From: Pedobacter polysacchareus
GTDB lineage: Bacteria; Bacteroidota; Bacteroidia; Sphingobacteriales; Sphingobacteriaceae
Direction: 5' to 3'
Length of the DNA: 64,000 bases
Assembly (NCBI RefSeq): GCF_019802255.1
Contig: NZ_JAHYSS010000006.1
Coordinates: 540,821 to 604,820, forward strand
The translations under genes and the position numbers were made by a program. The notes below the pieces were generated by a model that was given only the letters and a program-made list of their open reading frames with translations, did not search any database and had not been told where the DNA came from. This document shows, piece by piece, positions 34,654 to 43,115 of the stretch (positions are counted from its first letter, which is position 1; each line of letters starts with the position of its first letter).

Positions 34654-36930
34654 TTAACTATAACAACGGATTGCAAATAATGCAGCTGGAATTTCCGCTG
34701 ATGGGTGTTCAAACTTTAGGGTCAATTCATTGGTTATCAGAGTCTTTGGCAATTCGATAACATTGATAGATTGGTAATTGTCTTTTTTAACGAAGAGCTC
34801 CTTCCCATTCCCATCTGTTATGGTATAATTTCTAATACAGAAGGGCATTGTTCTTTCTGGATGCGTCATCAACACAGATTCCATCGGATGATCGTAATCT
34901 GTATCAAAACAAAGCTCTATTCTCTTAATGCTGGTTTGGTCCTTCCACTTTAAAGAGAGTTCCGGATTTTGATCAGTGATGGAGGACACCCAGGCATTTG
35001 GTTCATTTACGGGTCTGCCGATTCCATTTTTCAGCTGTTCCACTATAAAAGGATTTAATGGCGGGTTTATTTTCAGGGCAATATTATGGCCTTCAGGTCT
35101 GCGCTGCGGGCACCAGAACTCAAATTCATCCACACCGATATCTTCCGTTGGTTTTTGGCTGCCAAAATTTGAGACTGCTTTATTTACGGAGTTGAAAACT
35201 GATAAAACGCCTGTGATCCGGGTATTGGAAAATCCGAGTTTAACTCCTGGATTCTTCCTGAAACAAAGGTATATATAGGCGTTTTCGTTTAGCTTGGCAC
35301 CAAAATTAGTGTTCAATACCTGGGAACCGGTTTTCAGTGGGATCTGCTGAATTTCCAATAGTTCATCAGGACTAAAGTTTCCTGATTTAGAGCTGATCCT
35401 GAGTTCCACCTGCAGGGTAGTTTCTTCTGATGATTCTACTGTGAAAGTAAAAGAAGGAACTTTTCCGGCTTGTAAAGGAACCATTTGTGCGGCGGAAATA
35501 TCGAGGTTTTTCATGAAATCAAAAGGGATTTCCTCCAGGTTCATTTCGCTGGAAGCGGTAATCGTTGCCGATTGTGCGAGATCTGCTGCATCTGTAAGGG
35601 CCATGCCTGGAATGTGCTGACCGCTTTTCATTAATTCCAGCTGCAGGGATTTCATGATTTCTTTTTCGTTCAGTTCTTTTGGCTGGAGGCCATTTTTCTT
35701 TGCAATGAATGCTGCCATCCCTACTGCTTGTCCAAGGTATGCTCCTGTGGCCATTACCCTTGAAGAGGCGAATGCCACATGGCTTGCGCTGATAATCCTG
35801 CCAGTCAGAAATAGGTTTTTGATGTTTCTGCTGTAAAGGCATCTGTATGGGATTTGATAAATACCTTTACTATGCCATTGGTTACATCCTGGTTTATTGC
35901 TAAACACGCCATCTGCCGGATGCAGGTCGATAGACCAGCCTCCAAATCCGATGGCATCTTCATGCTGGTGCTGCGCCACGATGTCCTGCTGATTGAGCAT
36001 ATAATCTCCTTCAAATCTTCTGCTTTCTCTTTTTCCAGGGATACTGCCCACCCATTCCAAGGTCATGGTTTCCGCTTCCGGAAATTCTCCTGAGTTTTTG
36101 ATGTAGTTCCAAACGCCGTACACCACTTTCCAGAGTTCCTGTTTGATATTTTCACTTTCGTGAACGGTGTCCATGCGGCCGCCATATTCCAGCCACCAGA
36201 GTTTACACCCAAACTCCTTGGCATTAAAACTTTTGAACCTTGGAATTTTCGTGATGTCGGCTAAGGCAAATGTAGGGGCGATATATTTGACAGGCTTGCC
36301 TGTATCTTTGCTATAAAAATAAATGCTGTGTCCAAGCAGTTCTCCGTATTCCTTTTCAGGGGCGAACTTCTCTCCGAATTCTTCTTTATTCTCTGCGCCC
36401 ATTCTAAACGCAGCACCGGCTAAAAAGCCTAGAATCCCATCGCCAGAGGCGTCACAAAACAGATTGGCAGTTAAGATATATTCCGTTGAATTCTGACTGC
36501 AAAAACATTTCACAGATGAAATTTCATCAGCATCAGATTTTTCGAGGTCGTATACAGCTGTATTTAAAAGCAGTTTAATATTTGGTTCCTGGTAGATTTT
36601 ATCCAGCAAGACGGTGTCAAAAATAACAGGATTACCTTCGGGATTCCGCTGCATGTTTTCTATTAAGATTTCATCAACTACTCCTCCTTCTCTGGCCCAG
36701 CGGTTATTATTTCCCATGTGAGATGTTGCACCAAGGATCCACAGCCGAACTTCAGAGGAGGAGTTTCCTCCTAAAACCGGTCTATCCTGAACAAGCACCA
36801 CATTGAGGCCTTTTCTTGCGGCGGTGATGGCACAGCATACCCCAGATAACCCTCCTCCAACAACGACCAGGTCGTACCCGGCAGATACTGATTTAACAGC
36901 TCTTTTATTTTGAGATTCTTCCCTTATCAT
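34654..36930 (-). CDS. FAD-dependent oxidoreductase with C-terminal beta-sandwich
   Basis: 758 residues. The N-terminus has a Rossmann dinucleotide-binding motif, LVVVGGGLSGVCCAITAARKG (GxGxxG at about 26-31), then GGNSSSEVRLW and a late LFLTGRIISASHVAFASSRVMATGAYLGQAVG, all typical of the FAD_oxidored family found in Bacteroidota carbohydrate loci. Residues after about 490 form beta-rich domains. No signal peptide is visible, so it should act in the cytoplasm, oxidising or reducing a sugar or related alcohol released from the imported glycan. It is divergent from the LacI regulator; a perfect TAnnTTTG box lies 26 bases upstream of its ATG. Confidence 0.88.
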   Translation of the reverse strand: MIREESQNKRAVKSVSAGYDLVVVGGGLSGVCCAITAARKGLNVVLVQDRPVLGGNSSSEVRLWILGATSHMGNNNRWAREGGVVDEILIENMQRNPEGNPVIFDTVLLDKIYQEPNIKLLLNTAVYDLEKSDADEISSVKCFCSQNSTEYILTANLFCDASGDGILGFLAGAAFRMGAENKEEFGEKFAPEKEYGELLGHSIYFYSKDTGKPVKYIAPTFALADITKIPRFKSFNAKEFGCKLWWLEYGGRMDTVHESENIKQELWKVVYGVWNYIKNSGEFPEAETMTLEWVGSIPGKRESRRFEGDYMLNQQDIVAQHQHEDAIGFGGWSIDLHPADGVFSNKPGCNQWHSKGIYQIPYRCLYSRNIKNLFLTGRIISASHVAFASSRVMATGAYLGQAVGMAAFIAKKNGLQPKELNEKEIMKSLQLELMKSGQHIPGMALTDAADLAQSATITASSEMNLEEIPFDFMKNLDISAAQMVPLQAGKVPSFTFTVESSEETTLQVELRISSKSGNFSPDELLEIQQIPLKTGSQVLNTNFGAKLNENAYIYLCFRKNPGVKLGFSNTRITGVLSVFNSVNKAVSNFGSQKPTEDIGVDEFEFWCPQRRPEGHNIALKINPPLNPFIVEQLKNGIGRPVNEPNAWVSSITDQNPELSLKWKDQTSIKRIELCFDTDYDHPMESVLMTHPERTMPFCIRNYTITDGNGKELFVKKDNYQSINVIELPKTLITNELTLKFEHPSAEIPAALFAIRCYS

Positions 36931-36955
36931 TTAGAAATATATTTGGTATTGGATC

Positions 36956-36963
36956 CAAATGTA
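36956..36963 (-). promoter_or_regulatory. -7 promoter element of the second utilisation operon
   Basis: Read leftward, TACATTTG is a perfect match to the Bacteroidota -7 consensus TAnnTTTG, with about 25 bases to the FAD oxidoreductase start. It overlaps a short palindrome TTGGATCCAA (36949-36958). No clear -33 box is seen. Confidence 0.5.
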
Positions 36964-37005
36964 TTCGGTACATCCTAATTAAGTACTGAAAATGAAGGCA
37001 AAATA

Positions 37006-37040
37006 AATTGGGAGCGCTCCCAATTTTAGGGATCGCTCCC
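37006..37040. promoter_or_regulatory. Double LacI operator (20-bp perfect palindrome plus a near copy)
   Basis: AATTGGGAGCGCTCCCAATT (37006-37025) is a perfect 20-base palindrome. GGGATCGCTCCC (37029-37040) repeats its 12-base core with one mismatch. The two centres are 19 bases apart, close to two helical turns. The site lies between the LacI-family gene and the divergent FAD oxidoreductase gene and is the obvious binding site for that regulator. Confidence 0.8.
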
Positions 37041-37058
37041 ATGAAACATAATTTATGA

Positions 37059-37066
37059 TATATTTG
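37059..37066 (+). promoter_or_regulatory. -7 element directly in front of the LacI-family start codon
   Basis: TATATTTG matches TAnnTTTG perfectly and ends 6 bases before the ATG at 37073. If used, transcription would begin at or next to the start codon and the operator at 37029-37040 would cover the -33 region. It could also be a chance match. Confidence 0.35.
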
Positions 37067-37072
37067 ATTTGC

Positions 37073-38086
37073 ATGAAAAATCATCAGATCACCATATTTG
37101 ACCTGGCCCGGGAGCTGAACATCTCTAAATCAACGGTATCCAGGGTATTGACCGGACATCCGAACGTACATCCTGATACCAGGAAACGGGTTTTGGATTT
37201 GGCGGAAAAATTAGATTACCAGCGCAATATGATTGCCATACAATTGGCAACACAGCAGAGTCGGACGATTGGGATCATCATTCCTGAGATTTTGAGTTCT
37301 TATTTTCCCTATGTCATTGCCGCTATTCAGGAGGAAGCGCATAATGAAGGGTATAATGTCATTATTAGCCAATCTAATGAATCTTATGAGACGGAAGTGA
37401 GAAATGCTAAAGTCATGCTGGATAACCGCGTGGACGGCGTGATTGTCTCTATTACTAAAGAAACACTGAACTACGATCATTTGAAAGTGTTTCAAAAGAA
37501 AGGAATTCCAATTGTATTTTTTAACCGGGTATGCAATGAGATGGTGGTACCAAAGGTGATTGTTGACGATTACGAGGGTGCTTTTAGTGCCGTAGAACAC
37601 TTGATCTTGTCGGGAAGGAAAAGAATTGCTCACCTATCTGGGCCCGCTTCTTTGGCGATCAGCGTAAAAAGATTAAATGGTTATTTGGCGGCATTAAAGA
37701 AACACAACATTCCAGCAGATCCGGAGCTGATCATCTCCTATGATTTTAGTAAGGAAAAGATAGCCATTTATGTGAACCATTTGATTAACCTTGAAAATCC
37801 GCCTGATGCGATCTTTGCCATCAATGACCCTACCGCGATTGATACGATCCAGATCATTAAAAAGAACAATTTAAGGGTCCCTGAAGACATCGCCGTTGTT
37901 GGCTTTAGCGACGACTATGTTTCTGCACTGATTGAACCGCCGCTGACCACAGTTGCCCAGCCAGTGAAAGAGATTGGGATCACGGCTGCGCAGCTGTTGT
38001 TCGATCAGATTAAGAAAGATTCTTCGCAATGGAAAACGCCGGTTAAGGTGCTCAAAACGAAATTAATCATCAGAAAATCTTCTTAA
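37073..38086 (+). CDS. LacI-family transcriptional regulator
   Basis: About 337 residues. N-terminal helix-turn-helix TIFDLARELNISKSTVSRVL, hinge region with LATQQSRTIGIIIPEI, and a periplasmic-binding-like effector domain ending IGITAAQLLFDQI. The start at 37073 is preferred over 37055 because the earlier codons overlap the promoter/operator region and the conserved domain begins right after MKNHQ. It is divergent from the FAD oxidoreductase gene and preceded by a double palindrome, so it probably controls the second utilisation locus and itself. Ligand unknown, probably a sugar released from that locus. Confidence 0.94.
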   Translation: MKNHQITIFDLARELNISKSTVSRVLTGHPNVHPDTRKRVLDLAEKLDYQRNMIAIQLATQQSRTIGIIIPEILSSYFPYVIAAIQEEAHNEGYNVIISQSNESYETEVRNAKVMLDNRVDGVIVSITKETLNYDHLKVFQKKGIPIVFFNRVCNEMVVPKVIVDDYEGAFSAVEHLILSGRKRIAHLSGPASLAISVKRLNGYLAALKKHNIPADPELIISYDFSKEKIAIYVNHLINLENPPDAIFAINDPTAIDTIQIIKKNNLRVPEDIAVVGFSDDYVSALIEPPLTTVAQPVKEIGITAAQLLFDQIKKDSSQWKTPVKVLKTKLIIRKSS

Positions 38087-38112
38087 GATCAAAGCGGAAA
38101 AAATAAGTATGA

Positions 38113-39231
38113 TCAGATTTGATAAACTACTTTATGGGCTTCCCATAATGCAGGAATTTCCAGTTTGCGGATCAATTTATTTAACACAGGGACTGGAACC
38201 ACACCCTCTCTATTTTTATTTTGATCATGCAAACACTGATAGGGCACTTCTATATAGACTATGCTGATTTTAGCTTTGTAAGTAAGAAACAGGTCGATCA
38301 GCTGCATCCGCATCTGACTGGTGGTGTTGGTTGCATTCCAAACAAAAGATTCCTTTTTTCGCAAATACACTCTTGCCTGCTCCTTTGCTTCCTGTATTAT
38401 CCGTCCATTCCCAGATTTATCCGTAGGCAATATTCCCCTCTTCACCCGTAGGTCATCTAATGAAATGATTGGCCAATCCTTGTAATGCTTTTTCACATGG
38501 GTATCCTTTCCTGCCCCTGGCAAACCGCACATCAAAATCACTTCTGCTGTGGGCGTTTCAAAGGGAACGTAATCCAGGTAAGCATCATCATTTGTCATGT
38601 AGTACATTTGTGCCTGATCTGACTCAAACTGCCTGTGGCTTCCCCAGCACTCCTTTTCTTTGCAGTATTCTTCAAAACAATCGATACGGTATAACATTTC
38701 TTCCTGATCCTCGCAAATACGCCCTAGCATATCCGCTTTTGCCAGCAAGCATAACCACTGTAAATTAACCTCCATGCTTGCTTTGACCATTGCTTTTAAG
38801 GGATCTGGTTTTTCAAACAACCAGATTGGTAAGCCATGATACTTGACTAAGCCCACAATTTGTTCGCGAATCGCAAAAGGTGCCGGTTCATTAACATACA
38901 ACAGCTGTCTGGCAAACTGTGCTCCTTTTCGCGCATGTCCTTTTGAGGTAATGCTGCCATCATTTTCATGAATTGTAGTGCTGTATTTTTCTACATCATG
39001 CAGCAAAGCCGCAGCCCACAAAATTTCCTGATCCTGGGCAGAAAGCTGCTTAAAAGCGGGTTCATTCTGCAGCGCTTCTAATACCATCTGCGTATGAATA
39101 GCAACATCGCCCTCGGCATGATAACGAGGATCCTGTGGAACACCCTTCATTCTATATACCCAGTCAAAACGTTTTTCAAGTTCTGCCCATTGTTTGTTTT
39201 TACTAAAACTCCACATGACCACCTCCTTCAT
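38113..39231 (-). CDS. HD-phosphoesterase/polynucleotide kinase fusion (HD-Pnk), RNA or DNA end healing
   Basis: 372 residues. N-terminal HD domain with His46, the HD pair His78-Asp79 in AALLHDVEKYS and a further His99 in SKGHARKG. The C-terminal P-loop kinase has GLPGAGKDT (236-244, Lys242) and a following SLDDLR. This is the architecture of the HD-Pnk enzymes described from bacteria such as Runella, in which the HD part removes 2',3'-phosphates and the kinase phosphorylates 5'-OH ends. It overlaps the upstream RNA ligase gene by 29 bases, so healing and sealing enzymes are made together. The family's biological target, such as tRNA cut by toxins, is not known here. Assignment is from domain order and motifs only. 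Confidence 0.86.
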   Translation of the reverse strand: MKEVVMWSFSKNKQWAELEKRFDWVYRMKGVPQDPRYHAEGDVAIHTQMVLEALQNEPAFKQLSAQDQEILWAAALLHDVEKYSTTIHENDGSITSKGHARKGAQFARQLLYVNEPAPFAIREQIVGLVKYHGLPIWLFEKPDPLKAMVKASMEVNLQWLCLLAKADMLGRICEDQEEMLYRIDCFEEYCKEKECWGSHRQFESDQAQMYYMTNDDAYLDYVPFETPTAEVILMCGLPGAGKDTHVKKHYKDWPIISLDDLRVKRGILPTDKSGNGRIIQEAKEQARVYLRKKESFVWNATNTTSQMRMQLIDLFLTYKAKISIVYIEVPYQCLHDQNKNREGVVPVPVLNKLIRKLEIPALWEAHKVVYQI

Positions 39232-39910
39232 TTATTAGTGATGCGCGTTTCCAGTTCTTTATCCAATGTTCATTTGTTTTAACATGTCCTTTCCGCACAT
39301 ATTTAAATACATTTTGAGCAAAAGCGTTTACCTCGTAACCATTAGCATTCCGACTAACCACTCCTTCCATTGTTGTTTTTACTTCGTCTTGAACATCGTA
39401 AGGATTAAAGGTACCTGAACCATTCACCAATGCCAGCATCTCTTTTTCAAACTGCTGTTGATTTGCTGGTTTATGCTCTATTTTGAGGACTGGAACCGTG
39501 GGCAAATCTAGTAGACTGGCATAAAACACCGTCTCTTCCCAGCTTAGCCAGCGTTCCCGTTCTCGAATACCAAACACATAAAAATGATGCTCCAAATTAC
39601 GGTATTCTATAGAATGGATTGCATACAGGTTTTCCATGAAGAACTCCAGCTCTCCAAGATCACGCTTAACGAGCTGCCAAAAACGACGGAGACTTTCTGT
39701 CCAGCGTGAGGTGGTTGGCGCTGCATGTGACCGGGCAAATACGCCATATTTGGATAGACAGTTATTCTCTCCATCCAATTTTTCAGTATGTATCAGTGTC
39801 GGTATTTGTTGTAAATATTTCCAATAATCGTGCTGTATCCGATCGTCGCTAGTTGTTCCCGGCGAAAACGGATAATGAAAAGTACGACCATATTTTTGTG
39901 AAATAGCCAT
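39203..39910 (-). CDS. ATP-dependent RNA ligase (T4 Rnl2-like family)
   Basis: 235 residues. The nucleotidyltransferase motif I is KLDGEN (44-49, with Lys44 as the expected AMP-attachment site), preceded by HTE; later blocks are FYVFGI (motif IIIa-like), TMEGVVSR (motif IV, EGVV) and VFKYVRKGHV (motif V). It is short, without the C-terminal domain of the phage enzymes. It should join 5'-phosphate to 3'-OH RNA ends left by the HD-kinase encoded by the overlapping next gene. The stretch 39911-40074 upstream holds no recognisable regulator of the Rtc type. Confidence 0.85.
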   Translation of the reverse strand: MAISQKYGRTFHYPFSPGTTSDDRIQHDYWKYLQQIPTLIHTEKLDGENNCLSKYGVFARSHAAPTTSRWTESLRRFWQLVKRDLGELEFFMENLYAIHSIEYRNLEHHFYVFGIRERERWLSWEETVFYASLLDLPTVPVLKIEHKPANQQQFEKEMLALVNGSGTFNPYDVQDEVKTTMEGVVSRNANGYEVNAFAQNVFKYVRKGHVKTNEHWIKNWKRASLINEGGGHVEF

Positions 39911-40074
39911 ATTGTAATCAATAAAATTTTAAAAAAGTAATTACTCCCTCCCCTGATGGGAAAGGTCATTTAACAGGATATGCGAAATGAAATTACATGG
40001 CTCAAGACTTAAACTTTTAATATATCGACAAATGTAAAAAACTAATGTGACTTTTTTTCTAGTATTTTTACACT

Positions 40075-40596
40075 ATGAAAAACTTAAGCATCTTAACATC
40101 TACCGTGATTGTATTGGCATTTTCATCTTGCGGGATGAACAGCGATACTACAAAAAACAGTGCTGACACCACTTTAACTACTGTAGCTGCAGACAGCACA
40201 GTTGAAAAAGGCTTATTTGCAAAGATGTCAGTGAAAGACACCGTTAAGGCTGGCGAGCTGGTAGAACTGAAATTCACAGTGTACAACAATGCCGACACTG
40301 CCCAAAGTTTTTGCAAATGGCACACTCCTTTTGAGCCATTCATCAGTAAATACCTGGATGTAAAATCAGCTTCTGGTGAAGAAGTAAACTATAAAGCTGC
40401 GATGGCGAAACGAATGATGCCGCCACCGGCCAGCAGTTACATCGCTGTGAATTCTAAAGACAGTGTTTCTACTAAAGTTGATCTTTTAAAAGGATATGAC
40501 ATTTCAAAACCTGGTCAGTATACGATTACTTATGTGGGGCAAAATATGAGTGGATTGATGGTTAAAGACAGTATTTCTTTTGTTTACACGAAATAG
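40075..40596 (+). CDS. Lipoprotein with a beta-sandwich (BsuPI-like) domain
   Basis: 173 residues. Signal peptide with lipobox AFSSC (Cys19), a Ser/Thr/Asp-rich linker, then a beta-sandwich whose LFAKMSVKDTVKAGELVELKFTVYNNADTAQSFCKWHTPFE segment resembles immunoglobulin-like or BsuPI-type inhibitor domains. Nothing in the neighbourhood points to a process; the RNA-repair genes upstream are divergent. Expressed protein likely, function unknown. Confidence 0.75.
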   Translation: MKNLSILTSTVIVLAFSSCGMNSDTTKNSADTTLTTVAADSTVEKGLFAKMSVKDTVKAGELVELKFTVYNNADTAQSFCKWHTPFEPFISKYLDVKSASGEEVNYKAAMAKRMMPPPASSYIAVNSKDSVSTKVDLLKGYDISKPGQYTITYVGQNMSGLMVKDSISFVYTK

Positions 40597-40619
40597 TAGC
40601 AATTACCTTTAGGAATCAT

Positions 40620-41015
40620 TTACTGTTTTAGTACTGCTGCACCGAAGGGATTATCTACTAACCATAGCCAAATCCCTTCCGTGTTTCTTTTCATCATACA
40701 GGCAGTATGGCCGTTCATCTTAACGATTTGGTTGTCTGGTGTTTTACCTATCATTTCCCATTCATCCAGCCAAAGTGATAAGTTTCCAATAGTGGTTACA
40801 TGCGGTTTGGCTCCTTTAATTTCGGGTCCCAATGCGCATAAGTATTGCATTGCCTTTTCCATCTGTGTCCGCTCGCTTATTTCTTTACCATCTCTATCGA
40901 TATAAACTCCTTCCGGATCAAAGCAGCTCATTGCCCCTTTCACATCTCTATTTTTTAGGCAATTACGAAAAAAAGCTACTGCTCCAATCTGCGTTTTTCT
41001 GTTAAATTCTTCCAT
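40620..41015 (-). CDS. NTF2/SnoaL-like domain protein
   Basis: 131 residues: an N-terminal helix (AVAFFRNCLKNRDVKGAMSCFDPEGVYIDRDGKEISERTQM) followed by beta-strands ending IWLWLVDNPFGA, as in YybH/SnoaL-like proteins of the NTF2 superfamily. These small cone-shaped proteins bind or isomerise small ligands; the activity here is unknown. It lies 72 bases downstream of the Crp-like regulator in the same orientation and may be its target. Confidence 0.78.
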   Translation of the reverse strand: MEEFNRKTQIGAVAFFRNCLKNRDVKGAMSCFDPEGVYIDRDGKEISERTQMEKAMQYLCALGPEIKGAKPHVTTIGNLSLWLDEWEMIGKTPDNQIVKMNGHTACMMKRNTEGIWLWLVDNPFGAAVLKQ

Positions 41016-41087
41016 TTTTATATTTCATTAATTGTGACACAAAAATCAGAGGAATCCGGGCCAAAAAAAATGACAATTGTTAGGAAA

Positions 41088-41693
41088 TTAACTTCTTATC
41101 CGGCTTAAAGATTCTGGCTTTACACCAATATATGAGGCGATGTACTGAACTGGTACATGATTGATGAGGTCTGGTCTTTCGCACATCAATTTTGCGTAGC
41201 GTGCTTTCCCTTTTAATTTGCCAAAAGTCAGGATTCTTTCTTCTTTTTTCAACAAGGCAGACTTGAGACATTTCATTCCCAGGTCAATCCATTTTGGATC
41301 TTCCAAGGCCAATTCTTTAAAAGACGCTTCAGATATTTTACATACGAGACCATCAGTAATGCATTGGATACACTCGAAAGAAGGTGCCCCTTTCAATATA
41401 CTGTACATTGAGGATGCAAACTCCCCTTGTGTTAAAAGATCGATGGTGACTTCCGTTCCACTTTCGGTGTTATAGAAGATACGTACGTAGCCCTCAAGGA
41501 TGAAGAAATAATCGGTGGTAATTGTTCCTTCTTTAACCAGATAGTCCTTTTTCTTTTTATTATAAAAATGAAAATGCTTTTTGATAGCTGAAAAATCAGG
41601 GATTGTAAAATCCAGGTGGTTTTTAAATAACTTTAATAATAACTCATCCTGATCCGTTGAGATCTGTGGTTTGATCAATTCTGCGTGCTTCAT
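41088..41693 (-). CDS. Crp/Fnr-family transcriptional regulator
   Basis: 201 residues. The N-terminal cyclic-nucleotide-binding-like beta-roll carries YLVKEGTITTDYFFILEGYVRIFYNTESG and GEFASSMYSIL, and the C-terminal helix-turn-helix ends in VQYIASYIGVKPESLSRIRS. The short form, without obvious cAMP-contacting residues, is common in Bacteroidota, where ligands are mostly unknown. It is followed in the same orientation by the SnoaL-like gene. Confidence 0.9.
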   Translation of the reverse strand: MKHAELIKPQISTDQDELLLKLFKNHLDFTIPDFSAIKKHFHFYNKKKKDYLVKEGTITTDYFFILEGYVRIFYNTESGTEVTIDLLTQGEFASSMYSILKGAPSFECIQCITDGLVCKISEASFKELALEDPKWIDLGMKCLKSALLKKEERILTFGKLKGKARYAKLMCERPDLINHVPVQYIASYIGVKPESLSRIRS

Positions 41694-41752
41694 TTCTGAA
41701 GCGAAGTTAAAATTCTTTCTCCTTTTCAGGGTCTGGAATTCATTTAATTAAA

Positions 41753-41779
41753 ATCGGTTCGGGCTAAGCCCAAACCGAT
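41753..41779. terminator. Terminator between the small DNA-binding gene and the Crp-like gene
   Basis: ATCGGTT and GGGC (41753-41764) pair with GCCC and AACCGAT (41768-41779) around a TAA loop with one C/A mismatch; a T-rich tract ATTTTTATTT follows on the plus strand and an AT-rich one on the minus strand. Confidence 0.7.
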
Positions 41780-41792
41780 ATTTTTATTTATG

Positions 41793-42008
41793 CTATGATC
41801 TGCTTTTATTTTTTCCTTTAACAGTTCTCATGATGCTGTACTCACTTAATCCATTTTGAATATATTCAATTTTATATTCTGATAGGAGTTGGGTAATGAT
41901 CTGTCTGGTATCATTTTCATTTAGGCCGAGTTTCTCGCCAAGCTCTATTTCATTATAACGTCCATTACTTTCCTTGAAGGCATTAAAGTATTTATCTTTA
42001 TGATTCAT
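41793..42008 (-). CDS. Small winged-helix-like protein
   Basis: 71 residues, mostly helical, with IELGEKLGLNENDTRQIITQLLSEYKIEYIQNGLSEYSI, which reads like a helix-turn-helix plus wing, and a basic tail GKNKSRS. It overlaps the end of the upstream methyltransferase gene by 11 bases, so the two are co-expressed. It may bind DNA or act as an adaptor; no family recognised. Confidence 0.65.
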   Translation of the reverse strand: MNHKDKYFNAFKESNGRYNEIELGEKLGLNENDTRQIITQLLSEYKIEYIQNGLSEYSIMRTVKGKNKSRS

Positions 42009-42837
42009 AATTTGATTGTTTTTTTACCGCGATCATCATGTGCGGACTAAAAGGTAAAAGGTTGCTATCGTTTTCAGTAAGCTGAATGAGTTCCAACAGG
42101 GGTTTTCTTTTTTTCATATCCAGGATATTCAAAAAATAGTCTTTATCCAGCCATATCATCCCCTCAACAGCGTAGGTATTGATATAGGTCAAATCCTGTT
42201 TCATAAATTCATCTTTTAATTCATTAGGTTTATGATAATAGGCTTCCGCCAGCAGCCAGGGAAAATCATCCGGAGGATTATGGATGCCGGTTGTGAGTTC
42301 CTCTATACACATATTGAAAAAGGTATTTTTATGGATTAATCCCTGTAAAAGCCCAACTAACGTTGATGCCGTATAGTTTATGGAAAATCCTAAAATAATG
42401 CCGCCCCTTTTTACAACCCGCCTGGCTTCAAGAATAGCTTTTTCTCTATCTATTTTTTTCTGTAGATGATAAAGCGGACCATGCAGAATTACGATATCAG
42501 CAAAATTATCAGGGAAATCTAAGTTCCTGGCTTCTCCCAAATGAACCGCATATTTGTTTTTTAATCTACTAGCTCTATCCCTGGCTATTTGAATGTGTTT
42601 AGGTACCGGCTCAATTAAGTATACTTCATGGCCTTTTTTGGCTAGCCATTCTGAATATTTACCTGTACCTCCACCAACATCAATTATTTTAGAAGGATGG
42701 GATGGAACATATTTTTCAATAAGTGTTTTAATTCTTTCAAATTCAAATATGCCCATACCTTTATTCAGTCTGGTTTCTTCGGATGCTTTATTATAAAAAA
42801 CTTCTATATCTCTACTAATTAACTGTTTATTATTCAT
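41998..42837 (-). CDS. Class I SAM-dependent methyltransferase
   Basis: About 279 residues from the ATG at 42837, which begins MNNKQLISRDIEVFYNKAS. The SAM-binding motif I is IIDVGGGTGKYSEWLAKKG, followed by motif post-I YLIEPVPKHI, the acidic LDFPDNFADIVILHGPLYHL and EARRVVKRGGIILGFS. An in-frame ATG at 42960 would add 41 poorly conserved residues and is not favoured. Substrate unknown; a small DNA-binding-like gene overlaps its 3' end. Confidence 0.88.
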   Translation of the reverse strand: MNNKQLISRDIEVFYNKASEETRLNKGMGIFEFERIKTLIEKYVPSHPSKIIDVGGGTGKYSEWLAKKGHEVYLIEPVPKHIQIARDRASRLKNKYAVHLGEARNLDFPDNFADIVILHGPLYHLQKKIDREKAILEARRVVKRGGIILGFSINYTASTLVGLLQGLIHKNTFFNMCIEELTTGIHNPPDDFPWLLAEAYYHKPNELKDEFMKQDLTYINTYAVEGMIWLDKDYFLNILDMKKRKPLLELIQLTENDSNLLPFSPHMMIAVKKQSNYES

Positions 42838-43115
42838 CTTGAATATTTTAACCTTTATCAAATTGCAGGGAATATTATTCATTTTGCAAATGTGATAAAG
42901 CAATTGATTTAGAAAATCAATCCTTGTGTTATTAAAAATTTTGGGTTGAAATTGATGCACATATTATACATTACATCTATAACCAGGAGGTTCTGATGCA
43001 TTAAGTCTTCAAATAAAGCATATCACTTTATGGAAGGTTTGATAATATGTTAGCTAGCGTATAACAGATTTTAAAGGTAGAAATTAAGATTGATCAAACA
43101 TAGCTGTTCAGTATC

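Noticed and set aside
37055..37072. Earlier ATG for the LacI-family protein
   Set aside because: The codons overlap a perfect -7 box, and the helix-turn-helix domain begins at the later ATG.
42838..42960. Longer N-terminus for the methyltransferase at 41998
   Set aside because: The extra 41 residues look non-conserved, and the later ATG precedes the family start.
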